A stretch of DNA of 64,000 nucleotides from Diadophis punctatus similis. Lineage: Eukaryota; Chordata; Lepidosauria; Squamata; Dipsadidae. Numbering within the stretch: position 1 is the first letter of the stretch; each line of letters begins with the position of its first letter. The DNA lies in the NCBI GenBank assembly GCA_023053685.1, contig JALIGW010000001.1, forward strand, positions 227,534,934 to 227,598,933. The letters run 5' to 3'. Positions 23,501 to 34,042 of the stretch are shown here, in pieces. Under the pieces are notes generated by a model. It saw nothing but the letters and a program-made list of their open reading frames with translations, was not told the origin of the DNA and did no database searches. The position numbers and the translations under genes are program-made.

Positions 23501-26500
23501 ATGAACAGCCTCTACATTTTCTTCTGTATTGTCTCTGATTTAAACCAATGGTGTATTGGTAAATGCTTTTATCCCATTTTCCTGTAATTTTTTACAAGCA
23601 AAATAGAGTGAGAACTGCAGTTAAAACCAAACTGTCCACGGGGTGACTTTCACATAGAAAAATGCTTCCATTTGGGTGGCAGGGAGGGGGGGAATTATAT
23701 TTTTCCTGCTCTACTCTTCTTCCTTGGCTTTCTGACAAGCTATCTGAGGGTTGAGAGACCCGCCCCCAGAACAGAATAAAATATAATGTGAAATAGGAGA
23801 GACAGATGGAAGTCAAGTTGTATAAGTGCAATGTATTAAGTTCCTACCCAGTATCTTTATCAAAACAAGATCAATGCTTCGGATTCATAATTTTGAAGTA
23901 TGGATAGTCACTTGGCATTCTGACTGTATCTTACCGCAGAAAACCAATGGTTTGCAATAATCAGCTAGTCAGAATAGAAGTGGATATTCTGTCCAGAAGC
24001 ACCAGCTAAATGGTGCAGCCATCCAGTTCGGTGAAAGAATTCAAAATATGATTCCAGATTATGTTGAAAGATGGAATAGCTGAACATATGTATTAATTTA
24101 ACTATATACCCTTACCACTTACTGAGTACTTTTGAATATTCTTTGTATGTTTCAGCTTAACTTAGTTAGACACCATGTTTCCTTTACTTTCCACTTCCAA
24201 CAAGTATTAAAAGGCAATGGACTATTTTAGGGCATGCTTCAGACTTGTGGGACAGGTTCATGTCCTGTTCAAATCCCAAGGGTCAGATACAAAAGCGTGG
24301 TCTGAGGGTGGGAGTACAGGGAGAATGGAAGAGTAGCCCAATTATTTTTGTTTCCTAGTTGAGATTTCAATTTATAAACTTGTTTAAAAAGGAGGTAGGA
24401 CAGGAGTTGAATGGTTTTATTGTTGGTATGATTAAACACTTAGGAATCAGAAAACAATCTACTACAAGACACCAAGAGGTTTACTTGTAAGCAGAGATGG
24501 GTTCCTGCCTCTGATTGCCGGTGCGGTTAATCGCTGAGTTTGGCGCAGAGCCGAAGAAGCTGCTCCCGTTCGCAGAACGGGAGCTTTCCACGGGCGCTTT
24601 CCCCGCCCGCATGGATGCCGCCAATTGTGTTCTTTTGCCCTCTGCGCATGCAGAACGCTTTGGGCATGCGCAGAGGGCAAAAGAACGCAATTGGCGGCAT
24701 CCATGCGGGCGGGGAAAGCACCCAGGGAAAGCTCCCGTTCCGCGAACGGGAGCAGCTTCTTCGGCTCTGCGCCAAACTCAGCAATTAACCGCACCGGCAA
24801 TCAGAGGCAGGATCCCACCTTTGCTTGTAAGTCTTGATTTAACTTCAGTCAACTCCACTCGCAAAATTGTGAGCCTACTTAGGCAAATATGTTTCTGTTT
24901 TTCTAGACTCTTGTGAGGTATGGCCTAATGCAACAGCTGGAGAGCATTTCTGTGGACATCTTGATAGGAGAACATGCCACCATCCGAGACCGGGCCAATT
25001 GGGCATTGAAGTTTAAATCCAAAGCCATCCTATGCCAGAAAGCCATGAGGGCTTTGCTTAAGCAGCAGCTTTCTTTAGACAACATGGTAGACATCTTTGA
25101 GGAAATGGTGGGAAGCAGATTCCAGAAGGGGAAGCTCTTCAGCCTACTTGAGCACTTTGAGATCTGCCTGGAGATCAGAAATGTAGAAGGACTTAATCCT
25201 AGAGCCAGAACATTTGTACCTGGGCAGCCATGGGAAACTCTGCCAAATCTGGAGAAGGACACACACTACTTATTTCCTAACTATCTCAATCAAAGTCAGG
25301 AGGTTTCAGCAATGTGGGGAGAAGACCACAAAGAGGACTTGCATATTCGCGTGTACTTTTCTCCTGAGATCCCAGAGGGCTTCTTCCAAAGGTATTGAAT
25401 AGTATCTGCTAAGTGTCATAGATAATGACAAGCCGTCCTGTGGCCAATATCTAACAACTGAGGGCCTCTTTGAAGGGGGGGGCAGTTGATTTGCACAAGC
25501 AGGGGTCAAATATAAGGAGGAGGCCACCACTATTTACTGGACAATTTCTGACAATTTGCCACTTTTATCTTACAAAACTATGAGGGTTTTGCTGGGTGTT
25601 GGTAGTTTGACTGATACTCTGTTGTCTTTTAAAGTAATCTCTCCTAATCCTCTGTTAAGAGTATTTTCCTGCAGGCTGTCAAATGGAGAGCCACTCTAAT
25701 CTGCAGAAAAGTAAATTTATGACAATTTTGCAAATACAACAGTGGAACATGCAGATGTAACCAAGCTACTTAATTCTGAAGCCCGATTGCAGGCAAGAAG
25801 CCTCAAGTCTAGGAATTGATTGCAGCATGTTTCTGAAAGATACAATAGCCTTCATCACACAGTAACCCTCCTTCCTTCCCAGAACTCAAAGCCACATACA
25901 GAACATTTCTACCTCTGGTTTTCTTCTCAACACTAGGCATTAGTGACTAGACCAGAATTCTTCAAGGAGCTTCCATGCTGAGTGTGAGGTTGAATCTGAT
26001 CTCTCAAGTCCTAAGCCACCATTAATAACTGCATCTCACTAGTTTTAAGCATTAGGGATTCTCTAGAACAGTGACGGCTAACCTTTTCTGGACCAAGTGG
26101 CCAAAGCGTGCGCGCGTGTGTGCGAATGCGCACACGTGCCCGAACCCCCAAAATGCAATGCATGTCCCCCCACATGCGCCCCCGCACATGCGCCCCCCGC
26201 ATATGTGTGTGCGGCCCTCCCGCATGCCTCCCACCCCCCACGCATATGCGGCAGAGACCCGATGACCAGCTGGCCGGCGGGAGGCGCACGCGCATGTGCA
26301 GTAGAGCTGAATTAGGGCGACGGCTCGCGTGCCCACAGAGAGGGTGCTGCGTGCCACCTGTGGCACGCGTGCCATAAGTTCGCCATCACGGCTCTAGAAT
26401 ATGGGTTGTTTAGTCCCCTCTTGAATTTATTATTGTTGCAACTGCCTGGGCCCAATTTAGCAGTACCAGTAATGCTGGGGGGAAAGAGAACATCTTAAAA

Positions 26501-29500
26501 TAGGATGTGAAAGTATTGACTGTTTCTCTCCCTCCCCCTCTTTCTTCCCAGACTCATGGTGAAAGCTTGTTCCTTCTTTTCAACTCACTGGGTTGCTAAA
26601 GCCATCTGCCTGCTCATATGTAGTGGCACACCTTTACTGATCAAAGCAAATAACCAAAAAGGTTACAGCTACATTGAGCTCAGGTGCAGAAAGCCAGAAG
26701 AGAGGGCTGGTAGGTACAGAGGCATTGACTGCTTTTTTGGTTCAAACGTAATGTAAATGATATAGAACAGGGGTTTGCTGGCTGAGGAATTCTGGGAGTT
26801 GAAGTCCACAAGTCTTAAAGTTGCCAAGGTTGGAGACCCCTGGACTAGATGATGACTATGGGAGTTGAAATTCGACCATCTGGGATTCACCAAGTTGGAG
26901 AAGGCTGGTTGCTCTGAATGTTTCTTAAGACTACTCTCCCTGTTGCCTTCTGCAGGATTCCAGTTAACCTGGGACTTTATTATAACAATCATCTCCATCA
27001 ACCAAAAACTCCTGGAGGAATGGCCTGGGCTCCATCTTTGCATAAAGGCTCCTTGCCGGACAGTTGGATGTCCTGCTGAATTTGTCTGGCCAGATCTGGA
27101 TGATAAGATGACTGTGTACGTATTTCATGCTATGCATCAGCAAAACCAAGACTGTAAAATTTTTCAGAGTTTGCTGTTTAAATTACTTCGTTCCCTCTAT
27201 ATTGGCCTTTATCCAGAAAATATACACTACAACATTTCTCTTTCCAAAGCAGATCCTTAGCTGAGATACTTTGCTATGAATCCTTGTTTCTTAAGTTTAA
27301 CTGAGGGATGGCTCTGTACCGTCTAAATTGACTTTAAAAAGAAAAGAAAACCTCCAAAATATTTCAAATAAGGCACTTATTTTCATTTAAGCATTTCTTC
27401 CGATAGTGTTACTGAGGGTTTCACTTCTACCACTTTTATAGTCCTTGTTGTGTCCCAGCACAGGAACCCCCAGAAAGGATGCAGACACAACTGTTTGCTA
27501 AAGAAATAAAGGGGCTTTTACTAATAAAAGAGGCTTAGTAAAAAGTCAGGGTTTAACGTCCAGGAACAAACAGAAAGAAAGTCTTGGTGAATATTCTCTT
27601 CGTGAGCTTTTAGCCAGAGTTAAATGTCGAAAACAAACTGGCAATTACTCCGTGCTTATCTTTTACTCACTAGAGTTGGCTGGAATCCCGGAGACCAGTA
27701 TCAAAGGAGCTTGATAATTCAAAATACAGGACTCGGAGCAGGAACGCTGATGCAAAGAACTCTTGAGTGCTAACAGATCACAGTTGTTGCTTCCAGCAAC
27801 CACTACCAAGTGCACCAGCCTTAAATAGCCTGAGGGCGTGGCCCATTAGCCCTCAGCTCTACCTCCGAGGAGACCTCCATCTGTAGAGCTACTCCTGTCT
27901 GCTAGCTGCTCTGCATGTCCTAGCATCCAGCAGAGGCTCCTCCTCTTCTGATGACTCACTCTGCACCAGCTGAGAAGGTGCAGAAAGCCCTGGCTGGTCT
28001 TCCTCCTCTGGCACTGAGTCCTCCTCGCTGTCAGACTCAGGTGCCAGGTACACGGGATGATAGTGCCGTGCCTCGGTTGGCTCTTGGTCCTCCGGATCCG
28101 CTACCAGCTGAGCGTGACGCGGACAAGCCACAACAGTCCTCCCTCATTTGGTGCATCAATCTCCCTGAATCTGCTGCCTTCGAAATGTTTTAGGTCTTCT
28201 CTCCCATGGTTCCCAGCCAGTACAACCCAAACTAGGCTGGAAATTAGGGAATGTGGATGGCACTAGATCAGAAAAAGCTGTGCTTCAGGATGGCTATTAT
28301 GTCAGGTTCTTTCTTCAGCTTATACTGTAGATAGGGCTTCATCATTTTTTTTTACTTTGTTAAACCTTAGCTAGAGAATATATTTATAGTCAAACTAAGA
28401 GATTAATGTTTTTATATTCTTATTCAAATGACTTATTTGGAGATGTTATGTTACTAATGCAAGTTCTCCAAAGCGACCTTCTTGAGAAGTCAGTCTGAAA
28501 TCTGTGCCTATCTCAAGAGGCTCAGGCTGCACTGGGGATTCAGACTTAAATCTTTCCTGTTCTGTCCATCACCATACCACAAAATTGGTATGTACAATTA
28601 AGACTAACACACACTATTTCTGAGGGATTTGTACTTATCCAGGAATAGCAATAGGAAAGAATAGTGGATCATTGCTCAAATGACAATTTCTTTCCATTTC
28701 CGTTTGCATTTTTTCCAAATTACAGCAGTGGGATTTTAAATATCCCTTTGTACTTCTATAGCTTTTCAAACTTTCATGTTTAAAGCATTAGTAAAAATCA
28801 CTGTTAGTAACCGAAGCAAACTTGGCCCCAAACAAAGAAACCCACCCACATTTTAAGAATTATTTTAATGCCTTTTTCTTTGAAAGTTCAAGATGAGGTA
28901 CATCAAGGTCTCTCCTCATTTTATCCCATCCTTCATCTTAGTGATAAGTTGGTGTGAAACAGGTGTAACTGGCCTAAGTCAATCAGTAAATTCCATACTT
29001 GTATAGTGATTTGAATTTTGATCTTGTCCTTAGTCTGATACCTTTGTAGCAGCAACCTATCACACTAGAGGCCAAACTGTTTAGTGATACTTGGTCCTGT
29101 TTTGTCATCCAACTTCCTTCCAGGTTCAAAGAAGACATTAAAACTTGTGGAATTTGTGCCCATCGATTTGAAACAGAGCTCCTGTTACCCAAAGGTGAGG
29201 TTGGAATATTTGCCATTAATGTCAATGCGCTGACTTAATTATTTAAATACCAATGTTAATGTTGTTATTTCAATAAACTAGAATGCTGCATGATGAAATT
29301 GTGAGTTGCCCTTAGGGTAAATGTCCAGAAAAATATAAGCTTAGTACGGTACGTTTTCTTCAAAAAGCTTTTAGATACAAAATTCCATGGTGCTGTCGTT
29401 GTTTAGATTATTTGTAGTACTGTATTTTTCGGAGTATAAGACACACCAGAGTATAAGACGCACCTTAGTTTTTGGGGAAGAAAATAGGGAAAAAATAATC

Positions 29501-30375
29501 TGCCTACCAGGTATTCATCTGGCTAGCGTCCTTAGTCTGGTCAGCTTCAGCACATTATTTTATCCCCTGGTTAGGACTTAAAAAAACCTTCTTCTGAGAG
29601 AGTAACAATGAAAGAGCATGCAAGCCAGTAAGAGCTGGGAAGATGTTAGCACCTGGTTAGGGCTAGAAAAAAACTTATTCGGAGCAGCTTCAGCACATTA
29701 TTTTATCCCCTGGTTAGGACTTAAAAAAACCTTCTTCTGAGAGAATAACAATGAAAGAGCCTGCAAGCCGGTAAGAGCTGGGAAGATCGTTAGCACCTGG
29801 TTAGGGCTAGAAAAAAACTTATTCGGAGCAAGTAGAGCAATGAAAAAAAATTCTGCAAAGACTTAGGGCTGGAAAAACATTATTTGGAGAGAGTAACAAT
29901 GAAAAAGCCTGCAAGGTAAGAGCTGGGAAGATCTGTTAGCACCTAGTTAGGGCTGGAAAAAAAAAGCTACATTCGAAGTATAAGATGCACCCAAATTTTC
30001 AGCCACTTTTAGGGAGGAAAAAGGTGCGTCTTATACTCCGAAAAATACGGTATGCTAATGATGTTGCCAAGGTAGGATTATCTGAACTGGATAATGGAGA
30101 GTTGCTGCCTCTTACCCCCTATGCATAGCCCAGTGACTTGATACTTCTCTGAGATAACCATAAACTTGGATGATAGGGAGGCAGCCTACCACATGTGTCT
30201 GCCATAGCATGCCATAACATTATTGCAAAGGCCTAATTTTACTAAGCATTTCCCTTTTTTCACAGTTCCAAGCAAACCAAGCAGAACTGAGGTTCCTGCA
30301 CAATATTATATCACCAGTTATGGGAATGCTACCTTTGGGACCAGCACTGTCCATGTGGAAAGACAGGTTTGTTAA
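16653..30375 (+). CDS. ROCO-family LRR-Roc-COR protein, MFHAS1-like, nine exons
   Basis: Join 16653-17520, 19546-19837, 20193-20382, 21936-22117, 24907-25391, 26552-26709, 26956-27115, 29124-29194, 30266-30375. The frame is continuous: two leading bases, 837 codons, TAA. Architecture: seven LRRs (LxxLxLxxNxL pattern), Roc GTPase with P-loop GTCLAGKST, switch motif WDFAGQ and GTHVD in the base-recognition position, then a COR region and a C-terminal tail with two CxxC-like motifs. Order and residues match MFHAS1 (malignant fibrous histiocytoma amplified sequence 1) as recalled, but human MFHAS1 is 1,052 residues with more LRRs and an almost intronless coding region. This is therefore a paralogue or an MFHAS1-homologue-like gene. 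It is probably cytosolic. The start may be an ATG at 16622 or lie in an unseen exon. Confidence 0.88.
17521..18593 (+). other. ROCO intron, no repeat recognised
   Basis: AT-rich intronic sequence before the MITE at 18594. An antisense open frame near 17872-18225 has no recognisable homology. Confidence 0.5.
18594..18921. mobile_element. TA-flanked MITE, 'ccgtatttttcgg' TIR
   Basis: TIR ccgtatttttcggactataa and diverged right end ccaaaaaatacag, with TA outside both. The interior is a set of four diverged ~40-bp tandem units containing gccttgcaaagctcc. Confidence 0.85.
18997..19379. mobile_element. Palindromic MITE, 'CAGGTAGTCCTCGACTTA' family
   Basis: Begins caggtagtcctcggttta and ends ggaggactatctg. 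The body contains the family's blocks tcaaagttacaac, gatcatgtgatcccc and tcacttaacaatgg. Lies in the ROCO intron. Confidence 0.85.
19442..19520. mobile_element. Retroelement tail abutting a ROCO acceptor
   Basis: (TTTA)n followed by ggccgcccaatcccgtagg, a common squamate interspersed motif. A relative is at 57575-57640 (atgccgctcaactctgcagg). It ends about 25 bp before the exon starting 19546. Confidence 0.55.
19546..19837 (+). CDS. ROCO gene exon: Roc domain C-terminal half
   Basis: Acceptor cttttcttttcatag, donor ACA|gtaagg, phase 2 in and phase 0 out. It codes QYQLTNDSF, then VVLPVGTHVDACSEEE, the Roc guanine-recognition segment (THVD in place of the usual N/TKxD), and an acidic helix-rich stretch ending NCTLT. 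Confidence 0.9.
20193..20382 (+). CDS. ROCO gene exon with GC donor
   Basis: Acceptor ttctgttctag, phase 0. ILDLVPVNCMDYLDIKKLEE runs into the Roc-COR linker. The only phase that joins correctly to the next exon places the donor after CATG, giving G|gcaagt, a GC-AG intron. The nearby gtaaat four bases later would put the next exon out of frame. Confidence 0.85.
20870..21087 (-). mobile_element. tRNA-derived SINE, minus strand
   Basis: Reading on the minus strand, the 5' end has a tRNA-like A-box region (TGTAATGGTTAAGGCATCAG) and a body containing tgggtgacc and ggcaatggcaaacc, a pattern common in squamate SINEs. The B box is degenerate. Confidence 0.65.
21455..21844. mobile_element. Palindromic MITE, 'CAGGTAGTCCTCGACTTA' family
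   Basis: Starts caggtagttctcaactta; the body matches the copy at 18997 closely (gtgaccgttcaaagttacaa). The right end is diverged (gaagactacgtg). Confidence 0.8.
21936..22117 (+). CDS. ROCO gene exon: COR region
   Basis: Acceptor cttctaatattttag, donor AAA|gtgagt. Codes MVNFNLLHSKLSRQYPLD, then LRDILRYLHRIGLIVWYE and VFLRPTILITLFK, matching the COR winged-helix-like segment of MFHAS1 (LSYLHESGKLLYFE as recalled). Confidence 0.9.
22226..22501. mobile_element. hAT-type MITE, 'CAGTGGTGGGTTCC' family, copy 1
   Basis: Starts cagtggtgggttcctacc and ends caacccgcccctg; flanks gttctctt/gttctctc (7 of 8). Immediately followed by a second member. Confidence 0.85.
22515..23265. mobile_element. hAT-type MITE, 'CAGTGGTGGGTTCC' family, copy 2
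   Basis: Starts cagtggtgggttcctacc and ends ggaacccgcccctg; flanks ctcgtatg/cttgtatg (7 of 8). The interior has two diverged tandem units (gatgatcccaggcattttcg) and a GC-rich block. Its left target duplication overlaps that of copy 1. Confidence 0.85.
23266..24491 (+). other. ROCO intron, no repeat recognised
   Basis: Intronic sequence with no clear repeat ends, between two hAT elements. Confidence 0.5.
24492..24833. mobile_element. Fold-back hAT MITE with perfect 8-bp TSD
   Basis: Near-perfect ~160-bp inverted arms over the whole 342 bp, flanked by cttgtaag on both sides. Arms contain ctgattgccggtgcggttaa and a gaacgggag hairpin. The sister element is at 48133. Confidence 0.92.
24907..25391 (+). 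CDS. ROCO gene exon: COR region, C-terminal half
   Basis: Acceptor gtttttctag, donor AG|gtattg, 485 bp, phase 0 in and 2 out. Codes TLVRYGLMQQLESISVDIL, a leucine-rich helical section (RALLKQQLSLDNMVDIFEEM), then LFPNYLNQS and FSPEIPEGFFQ, which aligns with the FPPGLF region of MFHAS1. Confidence 0.9.
25392..26060 (+). other. ROCO intron, no repeat recognised
   Basis: Unique-looking intronic sequence up to the hAT element at 26069. Confidence 0.5.
26069..26391. mobile_element. hAT-type element, 'CAGTGATGGCGAACC' family
   Basis: cagtgacggctaacctttt ... gttcgccatcacgg flanked by perfect ctctagaa duplications (26061-26068, 26392-26399). GC-rich interior. Confidence 0.92.
26552..26709 (+). CDS. 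ROCO gene exon
   Basis: Acceptor ctttcttcccag, donor CTG|gtaggt. Codes LMVKACSFFSTHWVAKAICL, then a hydrophobic beta-like stretch and YSYIELRCRKPEERAG. Corresponds to the MFHAS1 region after FARYSVQINSH. Confidence 0.88.
26769..26845. mobile_element. Partial short hAT-like MITE between two ROCO exons
   Basis: Matches the element at 53221 (ctggctgaggaattctggga ... ggttggagacccctgg), with most of the left arm missing. Lies in the 246-bp intron between exons at 26709 and 26956. Confidence 0.75.
26956..27115 (+). CDS. ROCO gene exon
   Basis: Acceptor ttgccttctgcag. Codes FQLTWDFIITIISINQKLLE, then EWPGLHLCIKAPC, matching VLLQEWPGLHYTVHILC of MFHAS1 as recalled, and a CxxxxC segment. The donor GT|gtacgt at 27115 is chosen because it alone gives the phase needed by the next exon. 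Confidence 0.87.
27446..28135 (-). mobile_element. Solo LTR with perfect 5-bp TSD
   Basis: A 690-bp unit bounded by TGTTGTG...CACAACA, with direct flanks gtcct (27441-27445, 28136-28140). Orientation is taken from a TATTTAAGG-like box and an acidic open frame at 27889-28131, both on the minus strand. No internal retrotransposon sequence remains. It lies in the ROCO intron 27116-29123. Confidence 0.8.
28141..29123 (+). other. ROCO intron, no repeat recognised
   Basis: AT-rich sequence with no recognised element. Ends in the acceptor aacttccttccag. Confidence 0.5.
29124..29194 (+). CDS. ROCO gene exon: small Cys-containing segment
   Basis: 71 bp; acceptor aacttccttccag, donor AAAG|gtgagg. Codes FKEDIKTCGICAHRFETELL. 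The CxxC pair parallels the CPKNG/CSKC segments near the MFHAS1 C terminus. Phase 2 in and 1 out. Confidence 0.85.
29420..30050. mobile_element. TA-flanked MITE, 'ccgtatttttcgg' TIR, with internal duplication
   Basis: TIR ctgtatttttcggagtataa ... ccgaaaaatacgg, TA outside each end. The interior is that of the 11609 element plus an extra ~165-bp tandem copy (the block beginning cagcttcagcacattatttt occurs at about 29545 and 29685). Confidence 0.88.
30266..30375 (+). CDS. ROCO gene last exon
   Basis: Acceptor ttccctttttttcacag. Codes VPSKPSRTEVPAQYYITSYG, then a short Ser/Thr/Val stretch ending VERQVC and TAA at 30373-30375. The CAG|gttt inside could in principle be a donor, but the stop follows two codons later, so termination here is favoured. 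Confidence 0.78.
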
Positions 30376-30867
30376 TGTGAGTCTAAAGCAGCCTTCCTTA
30401 AACTAGCTAGGAATTATGAATTCTAGCCCAACATACCCGGAGGACATCAAGTAAGGGAAAACTGGCCAGAAAAATGGAATGTTAGTTTGACCATGATGTC
30501 AAAAGCACGTCACAACTGCAATGTACAGCATTTCTGGTACGAATTGGACCCTTCATGCATCTCCATTCTAGCATCAGCTATACTGCTATGAAACAGAGAT
30601 ATTTCATCCACTCGTTAAATGATGCAAAGAAACCTCACACATCTTTGCTTGGGACATGTCTACAATACAGAACCTCTGTATTAGAGGCAGCCCATTGCTG
30701 AGGCAGGTTGAAGTTGGTTCAAGTAATAGCCCGGAAATACATAAAGTTTTCTCTGGGAAAACAGAAGAGAACCTCTCATCTGATAGGACAGGGAGATGAC
30801 TTAGTGGCTAATTGACAGGTCCATTAAGGATTTGAGAGAAATTATGTGTCTGTACTACGTACACAGA
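30376..30867. other. Intergenic or ROCO 3' UTR
   Basis: No repeat recognised. Likely carries the ROCO 3' UTR, but a clear polyadenylation signal was not pinned down. Confidence 0.4.
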
Positions 30868-31217
30868 GGGATGCGATGGCTCAGTGGCTAAGAGGCTGAG
30901 CTTGTCGATCAGAAGGTCGGCAGTTCAGCGGTTCGAATCCCTAATGCAGCGTAACGGAGTGAGCTCCCGTTACTTGTCCCAGCTTCTTCCAACCTAGCAG
31001 TTCGAAAACATGTAAAAAATGCAAGTAGAAAAATAGGGACCACTTTGGTAGGAAGGTAACAGTGCTTGTGCGCCTTCGGCCTTTAGTTATGCCATATGAC
31101 CACGGAGACATCTTCGGACAGCGCTGGCTCCTCCACTTAGAAACGGAGACGAGCACCGCCCCTAGAGCTGGAAAACGACTAGCACGCATGTGCAGGGGAA
31201 CCTTTACCTTTACCTTA
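30868..31217 (+). mobile_element. tRNA-derived SINE (Sauria-SINE type)
   Basis: 5' tRNA-like head with A box (gatggctcagtggctaag) and B box (ggttcgaatccc), a body with gtaacggagtgagctcccgt and tagggaccactttggtagg, and a tail of CCTTTA repeats. This matches the squamate Sauria SINE pattern as recalled. It is nearly full length. Confidence 0.85.
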
Positions 31218-32122
31218 TGTACACCCCCATAGCTGAATCCTGTTCCTTGAACTCTTGCTCCAAGATCATGTACGCAATGTGCTGGGATCTTAAACCATCA
31301 TCCTGGCACATATTCCACATGGCAAGTGGTGGTGGCTTTACCCTAGTTGATGACATTCAGCCAGGGAAAATTGCCAATTACTGTTCTTACAGGGACATGT
31401 GAAGCTATTTGGTAGCAGCTGGGCATGGCCCCATTCCACAGACATGTTAATAGCAAGATGTGGGCACAGTATGATTTTTGCCAACATGATTTTCTCCCAT
31501 TACCCCAGGTAGAAGCAAAGTATGGTAAAATGGATGTGTGGATGCGCTGTAAAAACTAAAATTCTGCAGGATTTGAGACTGGATCTCCAAAAGCTGCTTT
31601 GGACGATGCAAGAGCGCAAACACAAATACCTCTTTGCAAAAGATTTGTAAACAGTTCTTGCTAAGAAGTTCCACATTGGGGCTCCTTGTATCCTCGAAAG
31701 CAATAGAGAACTTTATTCTATCATTGTAACATTTGGCTTTAGATCTGTTTATAATCTGTTAAACAAAATCTGTAATTCATTTCCTGGTATTTTTTGTTGT
31801 AGAACATCTCGGATAAATGAAAACAGCCACAAAGGATAAATCAGTAGCCATCAACATCATTTCTGTCAATGTTATTTCATGGATCATTTGAAATACAAAA
31901 AAAAGACGTACTTCTTAAATTTACATGGAATGTCCATTTATTTCCGTAAGATATTATTGACTGAAGTTGCATCTTAGTGAGTTTACTCAAATTACAGAAA
32001 GACTTGATTTCTCATTACAAGTTCTCATTTGACTTTTCACATTTTATGAAATAAATATTTCCGTGAGAAACCCAAACAAAAAATATTAAGACTTAATATT
32101 AAAATTCTAACATTACAACATG
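31218..32122. other. Intergenic, nothing recognised
   Basis: No gene or repeat end recognised. Confidence 0.45.
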
Positions 32123-32517
32123 CAGGCAGTCCTCGACTTATGACCACAATAGTTAGCCCCAAATATATGTTGTTAAGTGAGATGTTTGTTAAGCGAGGTT
32201 TGCCCCATTTTACGACCTTTCTAGCTGCAGTGGTTAAGCGAATCATTGCAGTTGTTAAATTTGTAACACGGTTGTTCAGTGAACCTGGCATCCCTGTTGA
32301 CTTTGCTCATTCAGAAAGTTGCAAAAGGGGATCACATGACCCCAGGACACTGCAACCGTCATAAATATGAACCAGTTGCCAAGCATCCGAATTTTGATCA
32401 TGTGACCACGGGAATGCTGCAACAGTCGTAAGTGTGAAAGACGGTCACGTCACTTTTTTTCAGTGCCGTAACTTTGAACGGGCACTAAACGAACTGCGGT
32501 AAGTCGAGGACTACCTG
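32123..32517. mobile_element. Palindromic MITE, 'CAGGTAGTCCTCGACTTA' family
   Basis: Starts caggcagtcctcgacttatg and ends cggtaagtcgaggactacctg (21-bp inverted terminus). The best-preserved family ends in the window. The body is inverted relative to the copies at 18997 and 21455. Confidence 0.88.
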
Positions 32518-33282
32518 TAATTCAGCTCAGTACAAATAAGATTTTCAGACGTTCATAGTGTAAAAAGATTCTTGAGATCCAAAAGCCCAGTAAGTGCCTT
32601 CATGTCTAGAAATCGTGACTAACAGCAAAATTTGAAAAAAAAAGTAAAATAAAATTCACAGTTTTTATAATAGTGAAACTGTGAAACTAATAAAGGATTC
32701 TAAGCAGATTCCCTAAAAGCCTGATCAATGTACTGTATCACAATGTAGGTAATTTTGTCTTGAGTAAGCCAATGCTCTTTTACAGATAATCAGTTGGAGT
32801 TAGTGGAGAGCAAGGCTGTGTCAGGTTTGCTGAAGATTAGCTCATGGAAGCCCTCCAATTGTTGCAAGCGTTCCCAGGAGTCTTAGACAATCAATTTTTT
32901 ATTACGGTCACAGACTAGCATTAAAAACAATAATAATAAATAAAAATAAATGGCAGACGAAATAATATATTACGACTGGAGGTGGATTATGAGTGGGCAA
33001 GTTAGAGTCTGCCTAATTTTGCATACAGCATACCACAATTTGGCCACATTCAGAGAAACTACTCCATACGGATTTGATAACAGTAGTTGTACATAGAAGA
33101 GATGAGTAGTTCCTGGATATTTTATTACGTGAGGTGTTATAAACACGGCCCTAGATACCTTGGCTGAATGAGGGATACTGGGAGCTAAACTTCAGCAACG
33201 CCCAGGCCCAGATCCCCCTACCCTGCTTTAAAGTATTATTATCTAGCAAACATTAGAAAATACATTTCCAATCTCCTGCACC
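32518..33282. other. Intergenic, nothing recognised
   Basis: No gene or clear repeat end recognised. Confidence 0.45.
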
Positions 33283-33500
33283 AGAGTTCCCCAACCTTTC
33301 TGGCTTTGTGGACCGGTGGGTGGGTGGGAGGGAATGGTTCAGCGTGAGAGGTTGGCAAGTATGCATGCGTAGCTCCATTTGTGCAAGCGGCATGCATGCA
33401 GGCCTACTGTTTATGCAAATAGATCACACGTGCACACGCTTGCCTGCTGCTCGCACTGCTTCCAAACGGCTCACGGCCCAGTAGTGGCCCAGGGGTTTTA
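33283..33500. mobile_element. Diverged hAT-like MITE relative
   Basis: gttccccaacctttctggc, gtggaccgg and a right part cggcccagtagtggccc resemble the 'ggtccccaa' families at 44808, 45151 and 53006. Ends are not resolved. Confidence 0.45.
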
Positions 33501-34042
33501 AAATATCAGTTTAACAGGCCTCCATTTAAAATGGACTTTAGGTGCAACAGACGAAATTGGGGACTAGATTTCATCTTCCTGTAATGCAAGGGTGGGCAAT
33601 TAATTTTCCCAAGGGGCCACATAAGAACCTGGGACTGTGGTGGAGGGCTGCTCCCGCCACTGCGACCCCCGCCCTGCGTCCCCTGCTGCCGCATTCAGCA
33701 ACTGGAAAATGTACCCTATGCTTATAGCCCTTCCTGACCTGAAAGCATTGATTTAAAAAAAAACCCCAAAACATTTAAGCTTCTCTTCCCTTAAACAAGG
33801 AAAGCTGTACCAAAGACGAATGCAATCTGATCTGTAGGTCTCCTATTTTAGTTAATAAAAAGGTACAGGTCTTGCTTTGAGACAAGTTACCCTTACTTAA
33901 CTCTGAGCATGCACTACCAACTCCATCCTGGCTCTTTCCAGCCTTGGATCTTGGAAGGAGGAGAGGCATTTACTACTTTGTCCATTTCCTCTGACCTGCT
34001 TGCATGTGGACATGCTGCTGCTTCGGATGGATGGTTTAAATA

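Noticed and set aside
27889..28131. Acidic 80-codon minus-strand open frame as a gene
   Set aside because: Lies inside the solo LTR bounded by a 5-bp duplication; no independent support.
30868..30945. tRNA gene
   Set aside because: A and B box-like sequences belong to the SINE head; no cloverleaf with intact acceptor stem is apparent, and the SINE body follows.
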